Assembly (NCBI GenBank): GCA_003427395.1
Contig: BFEA01000147.1
Span: 1,866,719-1,895,000 of the forward strand
DNA from: Chara braunii
Taxonomy: Eukaryota; Streptophyta; Charophyceae; Charales; Characeae
Direction: 5' to 3'
DNA: 28,282 nt
Shown: positions 1-10,248 of the stretch, piece by piece
Position numbering within the stretch: position 1 is the stretch's first letter
Layout of the letters: every line of letters begins with the position of its first letter
Position numbers and translations under genes: made by a program
The notes under the pieces: generated by a model
What the model saw: only the letters and a program-made list of their open reading frames with translations
What the model was told of the DNA's origin: nothing
The model's database searches: none

Positions 1-1039
1 GAAGACATTGAGTGACTTTTGGGCTTCCCCTCAAGAGGGAGACTTGATCGGAGGCTGCCAGATCGGCATCGAAGAGCTGCAAGTTGTTAGTTTGGTCTTT
101 AGACATCGGCGGGGGATCCGGCGTTGTAATAGGGGTATAGGAAGGCCCTCTTAGTCATGCTAGGACACTTCGTGTAGTGGTAGCTAGGGGTCAGGAGGAC
201 TTATAAGAGAGGGGGGTGAGTCGTTATCCATCTTTGGAGGTCGGGCGTGTGACCTTGGTATGCCCGTGGGAGGTTGTTTGGTGCTTCATGGCCTGTTGGG
301 GTGTGCTGGGCTCTCTTCCTCTTCTCTGTGGTCTTGGTTGTGTGTGTGAGCATGTGGATTGCTTTCTCACCTGATGGATGGCTGGATGGATGGATGATGT
401 ATCTGTTCTAAATGACATATCTTTCTATGTAACGTCTTTTCATTTCTGAACGGCTGTAGGGGTGAGTTCTTGCTGAAAGTTGTCTTTTCCTTTTCATTAC
501 GGTAGAGGCAGTTTGGGACTGACTTGGTACACTTATCTCGTTGGTCCTGGTCCACGACCTACTTGGGACCTTTGGGACTCAGTGGGACCAGGCCCAACGG
601 GACAGGACCTTTAGGGCCCAAATCTGCTGCCGTCAATGCATCTCTTTGCTGTGCTGAACTTGGGGGACATACGGCTAGCAAGGGCATTCCTTTCAAGGGG
701 ATCTTGATTGGTTTTACTGCATGTTAGCACATACTGCCCCGCGTCTGGCTCGGCGACCGTCTGCACCCCTCGAAATCTCCATTGCTGCAGTTAGTTTTCT
801 TCGGCTGATTTGTTGTGGTACATGTACCTTGTCAGGTTAGACAAAAGGGGATCTCCAACTAATCTGATCGGGCCCGTTCAATAAGTCGGTCCTCTCTTCC
901 ATTTATTTTTTATTTTATTATTCTTTTCTTTATTCTGTTGCGTGCCATTCTCTAAGTCCAAATGAATTGCCGCTCCAGTTAGGAGTTCTACCTTCTACTC
1001 TTTGTGATTTACTGTTTGTTTCTTTTATCTGAACTATCT
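1..1039 (+). other. 5' leader / possible 5' LTR remnant of the gypsy element
   Basis: No coding region is convincing here. The stretch lies directly upstream of the first gag ATG (1040) and probably includes the untranslated leader and perhaps part of the 5' LTR. A GGAT-type microsatellite lies at about 374-397. A TATA-like ttataaga at 201-208 precedes a G-rich run and could be an LTR promoter, but nothing supports its use. I found no convincing primer binding site. I also found no clear similarity to the candidate 3' LTR start at 6586, so the 5' LTR cannot be delimited from this window. Confidence 0.35.
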
Positions 1040-1945
1040 ATGTCCGGTATTGAGACGCGTGCGCAGAAATCGAAAAGAGAGAGAAGGGAGAGAGAAGGTG
1101 TCCTTTTTGAGAGAGTGAGGAAGGGCAAGAGGAGTGTTCGTTCAAACGTGAGGAGAGAGCTAACCCCTCTTGAAAGATCTACTAACACCCCTTTCTCTAG
1201 CATGGCAAATATCTCATCTGCCCAATGGCAGGCCATGCTGGACGCAGCGGACGAGAACGAGAAACCTTTCTTTCAAAAACTTTATGACGATGACGTACAG
1301 AGGGAAAGGGAGGCAGAGGGAGCAGCCAGAGCCACAGGCATTGCTGAATAGGTGACCCTCCTTGCGGTTCCGGAATCGAATGATGACCGGTTCCGAGAGA
1401 AGATAGCTGCTGCCGTAGCAGCCTTGGTTCAACTGCGGACCCTGGAAGACCTTGCGTCCCGTGTGACAGCCCTGGAGCAGCGGAAGCAAGAGCTGCAGGC
1501 TGAGATAGTCAGCCTCAAATAGTCCCAACTGTCTGCCCCCCGTCCTCTTAACCCTCGACCTGCTGCAGTCCCAGTCTCTCAAACTAACACAGTACTCATG
1601 ACGAGAGCAAGTCGAACTGTGACGAGCGCAGGAACCAATGCTAGCTCCTCAAGCGGCAGTGCCGGCAGTTCTGCACTGGTCATAGTCCCAAATGCAGGAA
1701 CATCAACCCAAAACGCCACAGTTCTTACTGGCGTACAGTACAGTGGTCCGGTAGTGGACAAACGGGCGGCCTCTCTGACGTCCAACTACGACGGGAAAGG
1801 GGACATCACCTCTTGGATTAGCTCCTTGCGCTTATACTTCGAGGTACTGCGAACACCGCAGGAAGACCGAAGCATGATCATGGGCACAAATATTGAGCCC
1901 GCCGTACGGAGTTTCATAGAACTCCAAGCTGCAGTATCAAGATAA
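1040..1945 (+). pseudogene. gag: gypsy gag, N-terminal part (basic tail, coiled coil, capsid start), broken
   Basis: Gag forms the capsid of LTR elements. The ATG at 1040 starts a strongly basic stretch (MSGIETRAQKSKRERRE). After an in-frame TAG at 1349-1351 the same frame stays open through a segment rich in Leu, Glu and Gln that looks like a coiled coil, up to a second TAG at 1520-1522. It then continues through a Ser/Thr/Ala-rich linker into YDGKGDITSWISSLRLYFE (about 1783-1840), the typical opening of the Retrotrans_gag capsid region. The frame ends at TAA 1943-1945, where the capsid coding continues in another frame. Both TAG codons are one C-to-T change from CAG. The upstream frame to 1004 uses only a GTG, so 1040 is the better start. 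Confidence 0.8.
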
Positions 1946-2700
1946 GCACGCTGGGCTCAAGGCAAGGCTGAAGCTTGAGGCCCTCAAGGGCCAAACGTGG
2001 AGGACCTCCATGCAAGCTTTGGAACAACACTTGACTGGTCTGTTCACCACTCCAAACTTGGGATTGATCGACGTGTCTTGCATGGACGTAGTCATGGGAG
2101 TGGCCCCTAAAGAATACCTCTCCCTGCTAGGACTCAAATACCATACCACTTGGCGAGAGCTACTGACGGATCTAGTCAACCTAGAGGCCAAGGACCTCGC
2201 CAGGCGTACAAAGGCAGCCGCTGCAGGTAGAAAATCACAACGCAAGCGGTACGGAAGCAGCAACCAGCTTGCCCTGCATGAACATCGGGAGGCTGAAGAT
2301 CAGTCCTACGCGGAGGATCTGTCTCTAGATGACGATCTAGAGTCGGACTATGATATGGGCTGTTCTACATCAGCCATTGAGTCTGACGTGAATAAAGAAA
2401 AAAAATTTAATGCATTCAAAAAGATTGCTTTAAGCAAGGGGCCTAATCGTGGTTCGGGTAGGGGAACTATAACACACCTCCCCAAGAATGCGAAGATCTT
2501 GAGAAACTGGAGGACGCTTCTACCAAGCCTTGGGAAGCCCTCCGCATCAGTCAAAAGGAATGGGAAAGAAGATTCAAACTGCGCGTGTGCTTGCATTGTC
2601 AAAAGTCTGGGCATACTGTGCAGGATTGTTATCGTCTGCAGGGAAACAGGCAGAGGGCGTAGAGGAGTCGTCAACACTCTCTACAGCAAGGGAAGTTGAA
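1930..2700 (+). pseudogene. gag: gypsy gag, capsid C-terminal part and CCHC zinc knuckle, frameshifted
   Basis: The capsid region continues in the third frame from about 1930 (…WRTSMQALEQHL…LLTDLVNLEAKDLARRTK…). It runs into an acidic Asp/Glu/Ser-rich linker (about 2290-2400). A CCHC knuckle, CLHCQKSGHTVQDC (spacing C-2-C-4-H-4-C), is readable at 2588-2629, but in a different frame from the linker, so there is at least one indel between about 2480 and 2570. Knuckles of this kind bind the element's RNA during packaging. The knuckle frame stops soon after (TAG near 2660), and the protease frame takes over. Confidence 0.75.
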
Positions 2701-3308
2701 CAGTTAGTTGCAGGCCTTCCAAGGAGCCTGAATCTGATCAACAGCTTGCTCTTGAAGCCCGAACTGATGCTGAATCCAAGGCTGGTGCAGTCCAAGTACT
2801 TTACACTGAGCCTTGGGAAGAGACTAAGGAATTTGATTTCCACTGTCACTTGGAACATTGGCTGCAGCTCAAGCAGCAACGCCGTGTTCAAGGGAGTGTG
2901 GAGCTAACCTTCTTTAAGTTACTCATTAACCGCCGATACATCCGTGTGCTGATTGATAGCGGCTCAACGACTAACTTCTTTTCTCCTAACGGGATTTGTA
3001 AGGCGGGCGTGGGAATGAAACAAGTGGAGTTGCAGAACCCTTGTCAGACCCAGGTAGGCAACCAAGAGGTTGTCCAAGAGGTTGTCCAAGAGGTTGTCAC
3101 CTCAACACATGCTGTCAAAGGTGTGAGCGTCACTTTTGACAAGGATCGCATTGTCACACATGAGCTGAACTTTTATGTCATGGACAAGTGTCCGTTCAAC
3201 GCGGTCATTGGTTTGGGCTGGTTAAAAGCTCATTGCCTAAGGACCACGTGGGCGGATAATCAGTTCGTGGTGCGTGATGCCAAGGGGAACGAGCGTACCG
3301 TTCTATAA
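2700..3308 (+). pseudogene. gypsy aspartic protease domain
   Basis: This frame is open from 2700 to the TAA at 3306-3308. It encodes a retropepsin-type aspartic protease that would cleave the Gag-Pol polyprotein. The active-site motif LIDSGST is at 2949-2969, with the catalytic Asp codon at 2955. A second hydrophobic/Gly motif, NAVIGLGWL (about 3198-3225), matches the family's Ile-Leu-Gly flap/helix region. An Ile/Val-rich stretch, VVQEVVQEVVQEVV, is encoded by a short tandem duplication at about 3065-3100, which looks like slippage. The stop at 3306 separates protease from RT in the same frame, so it most likely is a mutation rather than a natural boundary. Confidence 0.85.
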
Positions 3309-4440
3309 GACGAGACGCGTGAGTCCCCTGTGACTCTTTTGAGTGCAAACAAATTCTGCAAATCAGTGCGCAGGTGGAAGGAAGCTGAGCATGTACATGT
3401 AGCTCTTGTAAAGCCTCTCCATGTGCCTTCTACTTTTGCTACATTTTCTACCTCGGAAAGTAAATCTACTTCTACCACCTCTACTTCTATTCCATCTACT
3501 TCTACTGTGAATAATCACTCTACTTTTGATCCAAGTACTTCAAATCCAGTTGTAATTGCTGTAAATTTTCGATCTGATTTTCTTTCTCCTGATGAGGATG
3601 ATCCTCCACCGGAAGTCCCAACAAACATTCGCCGTCTATTAGATCAATTCCCTGAAGTTCTGGCCGAACCTCGTGGAGTTCCCGAGCGTCCGGTCAAACA
3701 CAAGATCGAGATAATAGAAGGGAGTGTTCCTCCAAAGGGCTGCGTCTACCGTATGGGACAAGGCGAGTTGGAGGAGTTGAGGAGACAAATTGATGACATG
3801 ATCGGTCATGGATGGATTAGGCCTAGTGAGTCTGAGTTTCGTGCGCCTGTCTTGTTTGTACCGAAGAAAGGAGGCAAACTCCGGATGTGTATTGACTATC
3901 GTGGCCTGAATCGGATCACTAGAGAGAATGCTTATCCTTTGCCTCGCATAGATGATCTGCTAGATGCGGCAGGTGGGTGCAAGGTCTTCTCCAAGATCGA
4001 CCTCAAGTCTGGCTACCACCAGATTGAAGTTGATCCGAGTGACCAGCACAAAACTGCATTCAAAACACGCGATGGGCTGTACAAATTCATCGTTATGCCC
4101 TTCGGTCTTACGAATGCACCAGCCAGATTTCAGTGCCTCATGAACAAGGTTCTCCGCCATCAGCTTAACAGGTTTGTTGTTGTTTACCTCGATGACATCC
4201 TAATTTTCAGCAAGTCCATGGAAGAGCACGTCAAGCACCTTGAGGAGGTTTTGCAGGTCCTCAAGGAGGCACAGTTGCACCTCAACTTACATAAATCTGA
4301 GTTTGGAAGGGACAGCGTCATCTATCTTGGGCACCGGTTGTCTGCAAACGGCCTTGAGCAGGAGGCAACCAAGGTTGAGGTCATACAAAAGTGGCCTCAA
4401 CCGGTGAACGTACGCGAGCTGCGTTCTTTCCTTTGTTATG
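3309..4440 (+). pseudogene. gypsy reverse transcriptase domain (YLDD)
   Basis: This is the best preserved part of the gypsy element. After a Ser/Thr-rich linker (about 3420-3560) comes a complete set of Ty3-type RT blocks: VKHKIEIIEG…PPKG, FVPKKGGKLRMCIDYRGLN, SKIDLKSGYHQI (motif A Asp), MPFGLTNAPARFQ (motif B) and VVVYLDDILIFS (motif C; YLDD codons at 4185-4196). The thumb VIYLGHRLSANGL follows. It would copy the element RNA into cDNA. The frame is open to 4505, but the connection-domain motif breaks near 4430: the LRSFL…YYRKF junction changes frame, with a few residues apparently missing. The bases after about 4440 in this frame are out of register. Confidence 0.93.
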
Positions 4441-5370
4441 TATTACCGGAAGTTTGTGCCCAAATTTTCAGTCATTGCTCACCCACTCTCAAGACTAGCA
4501 AGTAAGAATGTTGCCTATGCGTGGTGTGAGAAATGCGAGACTGCGTTCCAAGCCTTGAAAGAGGCTTTGGTAAGTCATCCTGTGCTCCACATTGCGGATC
4601 CCAACCTCACGTTCGTGGTTAGTGTAGTGCTACAACAAGATGATGGTGATGGTCTGCGTCCGCTTGAATATTACAGCAAACACATGCCCAGCCATAAGGT
4701 AGCTACCTCCACATACATGTGTCAGCTCTACGTCTTGCGCGAGGCGCTCACACAATGGAAGCACTACCTCTTGGGTCGTCACTTCAAGGTCTACTCAGAT
4801 CATCAGACCTTGCAGTGGATTAAGACACAAATTGATCTCTCCCCGATGCTGACCCGCTGGTTGCATGACATTGATGTGTACAATTTTGAACTGAAACATA
4901 AGAAGGGCTGTTATAATCGTGTTGCTGATGCTTTGTCGCGTCACCCTGAGTTTTTGACTTGCCTTGTTAGTTCGTATGACCTCCGAAGGAAACTGAAGGA
5001 GGATCTGGTCGAACACACCGCCAAGGATCCGGGCCTTAGTCCCATCCTTGAGCAGCTCAAGGCTGACCCTAGCAGTCAGCCTGATTTTCATGAGTGCGAG
5101 GGTCTTGTATTCCGCCAGTATGGGAAGTTTGATCGTTTGTGTGTACCCAACCATGCGCCCCTCCGGACTCATTTCTTGGATTTGGCATATGGTCGGAGTG
5201 GACATTTCGGCTTTGAGAAGAGTTATGGAAGTCTTCTGCAGCAGTTTGATTGGCCGGGAATGAAAGGATCTGCTCAAAAATTTATTGTTGAATGTCAAGT
5301 TTGTCAAAGGACCAAGGTCCATAGGCATAAGCCTTATGGCCTTCTGAAACCCTCCCCATTCCAGATGGAC
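4438..5370 (+). pseudogene. gypsy RNase H plus integrase zinc-binding domain, catalytic residues lost
   Basis: The frame starts at YYRKFVPKFSVIAHPLSRL, the RT connection region, and runs through RNase H (about 4590-4940) into the integrase HHCC domain (about 5150-5320: GHFGFEKSY…WPGMKG…CQVCQRTK). In RNase H, the block that normally carries the first catalytic Asp (TDAS-type) is missing at about 4615-4630: FVVS joins straight to VVLQQDDG. The usual STY-x-x-E-L glutamate reads as Gln (STYMCQLYVL). The later SDHQTLQW Asp is kept. In the integrase finger the first His position appears to be Tyr (LAYGRSGHFG). This copy is therefore enzymatically dead in RNase H as well as frame-broken. Coding moves to another frame near 5370. 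Confidence 0.88.
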
Positions 5371-5890
5371 CCGGTGAGTCGATTTCCATTGACTTCACGG
5401 ACATGGGAAAGGTGAGTGAGGCAGGGAATTCACAAGTCATGGTCATCGTGGACCGTTTTTCCAAATTTCTGAACTTGATTCCTTTCCCTCCCCATGCCCC
5501 AACTGAGCTTGTCATCGAAGAATTTCATCAGCAGTACATTCTGCAGTTTGGCCAACCGAAAACTATTGTGAGTGATCGGGACACCAGATTCATTAGTAAA
5601 GATTGAAAGGACTTCACTTCTCAGATCTACGACATTACACTCAACAAAACTTCTGGTTGACACCCCGAAGCCAATGGCTTGGCTGAGGAAATCAACCAGA
5701 CTGTCATCCAACTACTGCGCTCGTTAATTGTTCCAGATCAGAACACATGGGACAAGGAGTTACACAAAGTGAAAGGGTTGTACAACAACTCCATTCACTC
5801 TGCAACTGGCATAACACCGAATCAACTGCAATATGGTTGGCAAATGCGCAATCCTCTCTCCTATTTGTCCCCGAACGGTCCCTTGGTCTG
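5371..5890 (+). pseudogene. gypsy integrase catalytic core
   Basis: The frame carries the rve (DDE) core: SIDFTDMGK with the first Asp at 5391, VMVIVDRFSKF, then IVSDRDTRFIS with the second Asp at 5574. After two in-frame TGA codons (5604 and 5658) it continues with HPEANGLAEEINQT, which supplies the Glu region. Integrases insert the cDNA into the genome. The first TGA sits where the family normally has Trp (S-x-D-W-K-D-F), so TGG to TGA is likely. The second precedes HPEANG, where a Gln or Arg codon is usual. The frame stays open to 5891, but the product becomes out of register near 5880. Confidence 0.88.
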
Positions 5891-6544
5891 ACGCCCGGCA
5901 TGCCTGGCTACAATGCCAAGTACGCACGCCTGCTCAAAGATGCTATCGCAGCAATCAACAAGCATCAGCATGCCATGATCGAACATGCTAACAAGTCGCG
6001 CAAAGAAGCGGACTTCAAAGTAGGGGACTATGTCTGGGTCAAAATGTCTGAGCTTTCTGATGAAGAGGGCGTATCACGGAAGCTTCTACCATTGTACTAT
6101 GGCCCTTGGCAGGTTCTGAAGGTGATTGGGGATGAATTTGGTTCTTCGTATGTGATTGATGTGCCTCCTCATCTGCGCACATACCCGGTCTTTCATGCAT
6201 CCAAACTGTTTCCACACATCGATGATGAAACGTTTCCCTTCTGAGATCCTATGATACCTCGTCCTATCGACGACGGCCATGAGAAAGACAGAATCGTTTC
6301 CCATGAAGGCAGAGGGAGGAACAAACAGTATAAGGTTCACTTCCTCCATCACCCGTTGAACGAGTTTTTCTGGATCGACCGGAAAGAGCTGCTAGAGAAT
6401 GCTCCACGTGTTGTGAACGCTTATGAACGACAGACCGCTGATGGACAGACTGCTAAGGTTTCTGCAAAACTCACTCCCTATGGTCTTACTAAATCCCTCT
6501 TTTTGATCTACGCCTACGATGCATTTTGTGCCGACTTTGAATGA
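5880..6544 (+). pseudogene. gypsy integrase C-terminal domain and chromodomain-like tail
   Basis: The sequence resumes in a new frame with a Lys/Ala-rich helix (YAKYARLLKDAIAAI-like) and the GPY/F-type module (FKVGDYVWVKM…LYYGPWQVLKVIGD…YPVFHASKLFPH). After an in-frame TGA at 6242-6244 it continues with IVSHEGRGRNKQYKVHFLHH…FFWIDRKELLENA. This resembles a chromodomain of the kind that tethers chromoviral integrase to modified histone tails. The frame ends at a natural-looking TGA after 6541. The chromodomain assignment is by pattern (Tyr-Lys-Val core, Trp-x-x-x-x-x-Leu end) and is less certain than the integrase call. Confidence 0.78.
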
Positions 6545-6571
6545 GTTACTTTCTCGAAGGGACCTCGCTCT

Positions 6572-6590
6572 TGAGAGGGGGGTAGTGTAA
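6572..6590 (+). promoter_or_regulatory. Polypurine tract and start of candidate 3' LTR
   Basis: Right after the pol stop, the purine run tgagaggggggtag (6572-6585) is followed by TGTAATGACC. A polypurine tract primes plus-strand DNA synthesis in LTR elements, and LTRs usually begin with TG. Position and composition both fit. The boundary cannot be proven because no matching 5' LTR is visible. Confidence 0.6.
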
Positions 6591-7560
6591 TGACCCGCCA
6601 AAAACACAGACTGAGAACACCGCTGATTTCTGGGATTTGCCACTGGAATGAATGCCTTGCTGTGATTCCCGCATTCTGCTGTGGTTTCCAAGTTTGTGTG
6701 TGTGTGTGCGTGCCTGCTGGTTTGCATGCCTGTCTGAGTGCTTGTTGGTTGAGTGTGTGTAAGACCCGCAAGGGTACTTGTTGGTTGCAAGGCCCCGCAG
6801 GGCCGGTACTTACCTGTGGCCGTGACTTTGAGGGTTGCAGCGGGGGAAAACACTCGAGTACGGGGGGTAGGCCCGCGACACTCAGAGCAGAGGGGAAAAA
6901 CACTCAAGTAGCAGGTAGGCCAGTACCACTGAAGTAGTGGTACAAGTGTCGGGTACTGGAGGCCGAGCAGAAGAAGACAAAAAGTTGGCATTTTTAGAGG
7001 CCCACTAGCAGTAGGCTAGAGGTAGGCCGGTACCAGTCCAAGTAGCCCAGGTCTAGGGCCTGTCCGGAGGTTAGCAGAGCCTGCAATGATGTTTCCCTCC
7101 GAAAGGGAGGAGGTACCGGTTGCTGGGAGGCCGCTCGGCCTAGGAAGTCACCGCCCAGGAGGCCAGTAGGCCGCTATATCTTTCGGAGGAGCAAGTAGCT
7201 CCTCCTCATTTGCGGTATGCAAGGATTGGCGACATGCTGCTGGAGCACAGCGCTGGGCTGGTACAGCGCTGCTTGGAGGTGAAGGGCAGCTGGCGCTCAG
7301 CCTGGCTATGGCGAGCAGCCCAGCCTGAGGAGGAGGAAGAAGGGGGCGAAGGAGGAGAGTGGCGAGGCACCTACCTGGCTATGGTAGACACCATCTTCAT
7401 CACCTTGTTGGGCGCTGCATCTGGGAGGCCCCAGTTGGGGTAGTGCTGCACCAAGGAAGCTTGAGGCAGGGCTTGGCATGGCGGACCAGTCAGTAGCAGC
7501 AGCATAGCTGCTTTGGGTTGGAGAGAAGGTTAACCGACCCCCCATTTTTCAGGTCCATTT
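6586..7560 (+). repeat. Candidate 3' LTR / 3' flank of the gypsy element with short internal repeats
   Basis: There is no convincing gene. The sequence is GT- and G-rich. It contains diverged direct repeats: cttgttggtt units at 6741 and 6778 with adjoining cccgca-agggtac/ccgcagggccggtac, and ggggaaaacactcgagta (6843) against ggggaaaaacactcaagta (6892). Two 10-bp inverted copies, cctccgaaag (7096-7105) and ctttcggagg (7180-7189), enclose a GC-rich segment. A local hairpin ggaggagc-aagta-gctcctcc lies at about 7185-7205. These may be LTR folding elements. The 3' end of the LTR is not defined. Small open frames after 7210 look incidental. Confidence 0.4.
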
Positions 7561-9379
7561 ATAAGAAAACCATAAGGCCATTTCAACCAAACTCCACACC
7601 AATGTATAGAGAGCACTTCTTACTAACATATTTATAAAAAAAAAAAAAAAAACACATAAAACAGCAACCCAAAAGTGCATTTTCAGGCAATTTTGGCATG
7701 AAACAGGAGGAAGGTGGAGAGAGAAGGGGGGAATTGTCATTGGTCTTGCTGGTGTACATCTTCTTCTTCTTCTTCTTCTCTTTGTCTTCTTCTTCTTTCT
7801 CTCTCCTCTGGTCTCTATCTCTTTGCAAGTGCTTTCATTTCTTTCGCAATTGGGTGGCATTGTCTTTCATTGTGAATTTGCACTTTGGGAATGACCAGGA
7901 TCGTAACACCTGCTTCCCTTGTATACTTACCATCGTCTGCTTGCAGGCAGGGAAGATCAGCATCAAGCTGAAGGGCAATTGCAAGAAAGTCGGACGCTGT
8001 ACAAAAAAAGCAGGCGGTGGAGAACGTGTCAAAGGAGTATTAGTTGCAGCCAGACCACAGAGATTGGGGAGGGTCTCAGGCTGGAGTGCCGGATGCTGGC
8101 CAACAATTTGTGGATCACCTAGACAGCGTTCCGAGCCCAAAATGTCCTGGGCTGTTCGCAGATCAGCCATGTGGTCTATGCCTTGTGGGACAAAAATTTG
8201 CAGTTCAGCCAAAAAAAAAAAAAAGAATAAAAAAAGAAAAGAAAAAAATGCTGGTCATCCATTTGCAGAACACTCATATGTCTACACGTAGTATGGGCAA
8301 TTTACAATTCGGGCAAATCGTGTTTTAAGAAGCTTCTAATCGCCAGACATTTGGGGCTGGGCTGCATCTTGGGTGGGGACTTCCCTTGGAATTGGGAGTG
8401 GAACCTGGACGGAGACCATATCCAGCTTTGCAAGTGACTTGTGAATATCCAACGATGAAGGGCATAAAACCCGATCTCGTGGCTGCCCGCAGGAAGTTGG
8501 TCTGTCTAAAGGGGGCACAGGAGCGGATATTATTGCTCGTATCTGAATTGTTACAAGAAGGAAGAAGGATGTAAAGGTGGCTTTTGTGTTTCCCTTTCAC
8601 CAAGTAAGGAGTGTGTGTTGTGTGTGAGGGCGTGTGGGGGGGGGAGGGCACAGCAGCGGGTGCATGCTCGAAATTCCCTCTGTCAAAGCATCACACTCAC
8701 ACTCCACCCCAATACGGGTGATGATTACCAAAGCACTGATTTGACAAATAGTGTAATAGCAGTTGTGAATTCCCTTAGGGGAATATCCTGTTTCCATAAA
8801 TGCTCACCTGCAACAAATTCCAGCCCGCTCCTTGACCAAGATCTAGAAATTCGACTGCATCTTTCCACCTGTCATCAGCAGCACAGTAGCTGCCCAGTTT
8901 ACAAGAGGACATGCCCACACGCAAATCTGAATCAGGAAGGGGTGCTGCGTAGGGAGGAAACCAACATATGTGTGTGTAGGATCCTCAGAGACTATATGCG
9001 AAAGAACTTCAGGCGGTTAGCATAGTCGCCTTAAAACAAGTTGAAGGTAGAGTCCGTGCTATGTAGAGATACATAGAGTGCTACTGAAACGCCTTTGAAA
9101 ATCACCATGGTCTCTCCAGAAATAGGTGAAAATACTTAATTTCATGGTTCACAGCTGCCACGCCCAAACACAAGTCCGTATAAGGTGGTATCATCCATGC
9201 CTTTCTCGACCGCCTTTGAAAATAACCATGTAATCCTGGGTAATACGGTAATACCATGGTCCCATAAGACCTGGACCCAGACACCATCCATAATGGAACC
9301 AGTCTTGAGTCAGGACATCCCAACCTTCTCGGGTGCAGGGGGTGTCCTCCGAAACCTTGTTTCTTTTTCTTAATTAAAC
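7561..9379. other. Unassigned spacer with poly(A) tracts and a CTT microsatellite
   Basis: I recognise no gene. Landmarks are a 17-nt A tract at 7636-7652, a (CTT)n-rich tract at about 7759-7811, and a 14-nt A tract at 8211-8224 followed by A-rich sequence, which could be the tail of an unidentified retroposon on the + strand. A 20-nt segment, cgcctttgaaaat-[c/a]-accatg, occurs at 9090 and again at 9211. The short open frames here have biased composition caused by the simple repeats. Confidence 0.4.
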
Positions 9380-9446
9380 ATACCTTTCTTGGCCTTTTGG
9401 CACAGATCAACTGTAGTATCTGCTCTGATCAGGTTCGTATCTGATG
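9380..9446 (+). pseudogene. U2 snRNA-derived fragment (5' 67 nt)
   Basis: The sequence starts exactly like a plant U2 5' end (atacctttcttggccttttgg) and stays alignable through the branch-point recognition region gtagtatctg to atctgatg, with roughly nine substitutions. The copy stops there, losing stems IIb to IV. It is followed a few bases later by an (aat)n run at about 9461-9482. The upstream sequence has no plant snRNA upstream element (TCCCACATCG type), so it is not a functional gene. A sharp 5' end, 3' truncation and an A-rich follow-on suggest a retroposed piece or the head of a chimeric retroposon. U2 itself pairs with the intron branch site in the spliceosome. Confidence 0.85.
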
Positions 9447-10175
9447 ATTCTGATCCCGAAAATAATAATAATAATAATAATAAATCAGGTCCTTATGGGC
9501 CTTATGGCCCTCCTGGTTCCGTTCTATTCTGGGGAGCCTCAGTTGGGTTCCTTTTCCACTGTCTACAACTCGAAACGCAAACGCTTCCTTCAATTATGTC
9601 CAAAGGGTCCCCTGAACAGCATTGACTGTTCCGTTGGCGGGGGATTGACTGTCACGCAGGCCTTTCCTATTTGAACCACCAGCATGTTTCCCAGCCATTT
9701 TTCTCCGACGTGGTATTATGCATGCGGCCACAGGTTTAGGGGGTTGGCCTACTGGAGCAAAATGGCTGGCGGCGCCAGCCAAAAGAAGGCCCGTGCCGAT
9801 TTCGTTTTGTTTTCCGCGAGTTCATTTTCAGTCTCAGCAAGGGAAGGGTCAAAAGTACAAGGTCTACATAGTACAGACCCTCCCTTTGCCCTGGATATAC
9901 TTCTCAACTGCAAGAAGATTGACTGGGACGCCATCTCCTCCACCATACACAGCTCTCGTTCTGGCCGTCCTGAGAGATATCTGGTGTGCGTCTGCTGGAA
10001 TTTTCTGAACTGTGCCACCACTTTGCCATTCGTTAGCCGGATGCGTTGTAAATCCAACTTCATCTTCTTTTATTTTTTACTGCATCCTTCCTTGACGGTA
10101 TGCACTTCGTTGTCTGGTCGGATCTGCACCTGATTTTGGCTTCAAACAACTCCTTACTATCGTCTTCAGCCAAGT
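9447..10175. other. Unassigned spacer with a GGCTGGC/GCCAGCC palindrome
   Basis: No gene is recognised. An (aat)n microsatellite lies at about 9461-9482. A 7-bp inverted repeat, GGCTGGC-GGC-GCCAGCC (9764-9780), is followed by an A-rich stretch. The same core recurs at 25823 and 26818, so it belongs to a dispersed repeat. Open frames on both strands are short and resemble nothing I know. Confidence 0.35.
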
Positions 10176-10248
10176 AGAACGCCTGGTCATTATAGCTGCA
10201 TCTGGACTGAAAATTGCCCTGAATACGGCTAGAATGACTGGGCGTTCT
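10176..10248. repeat. Fold-back repeat, copy 1 (imperfect 73-nt hairpin)
   Basis: The left arm, agaacgcctggtcattatag…, and the reverse complement of the right arm, agaacgcccagtcattctag…, match over about 30 positions. The first 8 are perfect, and several of the mismatches would be G-U pairs in RNA. A related copy lies at 17775-17850, including the downstream flank ctattcgggtga. It could be a MITE-like element, a hairpin RNA precursor or a structured part of a larger repeat. I cannot tell which. Confidence 0.6.

Larger units (their letters stand above)
1040..6590 (+). mobile_element. Ty3/gypsy chromovirus-like LTR retrotransposon, decayed
   Basis: The order of domains on one strand is gag, CCHC zinc knuckle, aspartic protease, reverse transcriptase, RNase H, integrase, chromodomain-like tail, purine-rich tract. 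Integrase downstream of RNase H is the Ty3/gypsy order, and the C-terminal chromodomain-like segment points to the chromovirus lineage. The frame is broken many times. In-frame stops lie at 1349, 1520, 3306, 5604, 5658 and 6242. Frame changes lie near 1930, 2500-2570, 2660-2700, 4430, 5370 and 5880. The element cannot make an intact polyprotein. Its 3' LTR would begin at 6586; the 5' LTR is not identified. Confidence 0.92.

Noticed and set aside
5048-5263. Open frames inside the gypsy pol in other frames or on the other strand
   Set aside because: They are shadows of the RNase H/integrase coding region without motifs of their own.
6808-6830. tacttacctg resembling the 5' end of U1 snRNA
   Set aside because: Only ten bases match and the following sequence does not align with U1.
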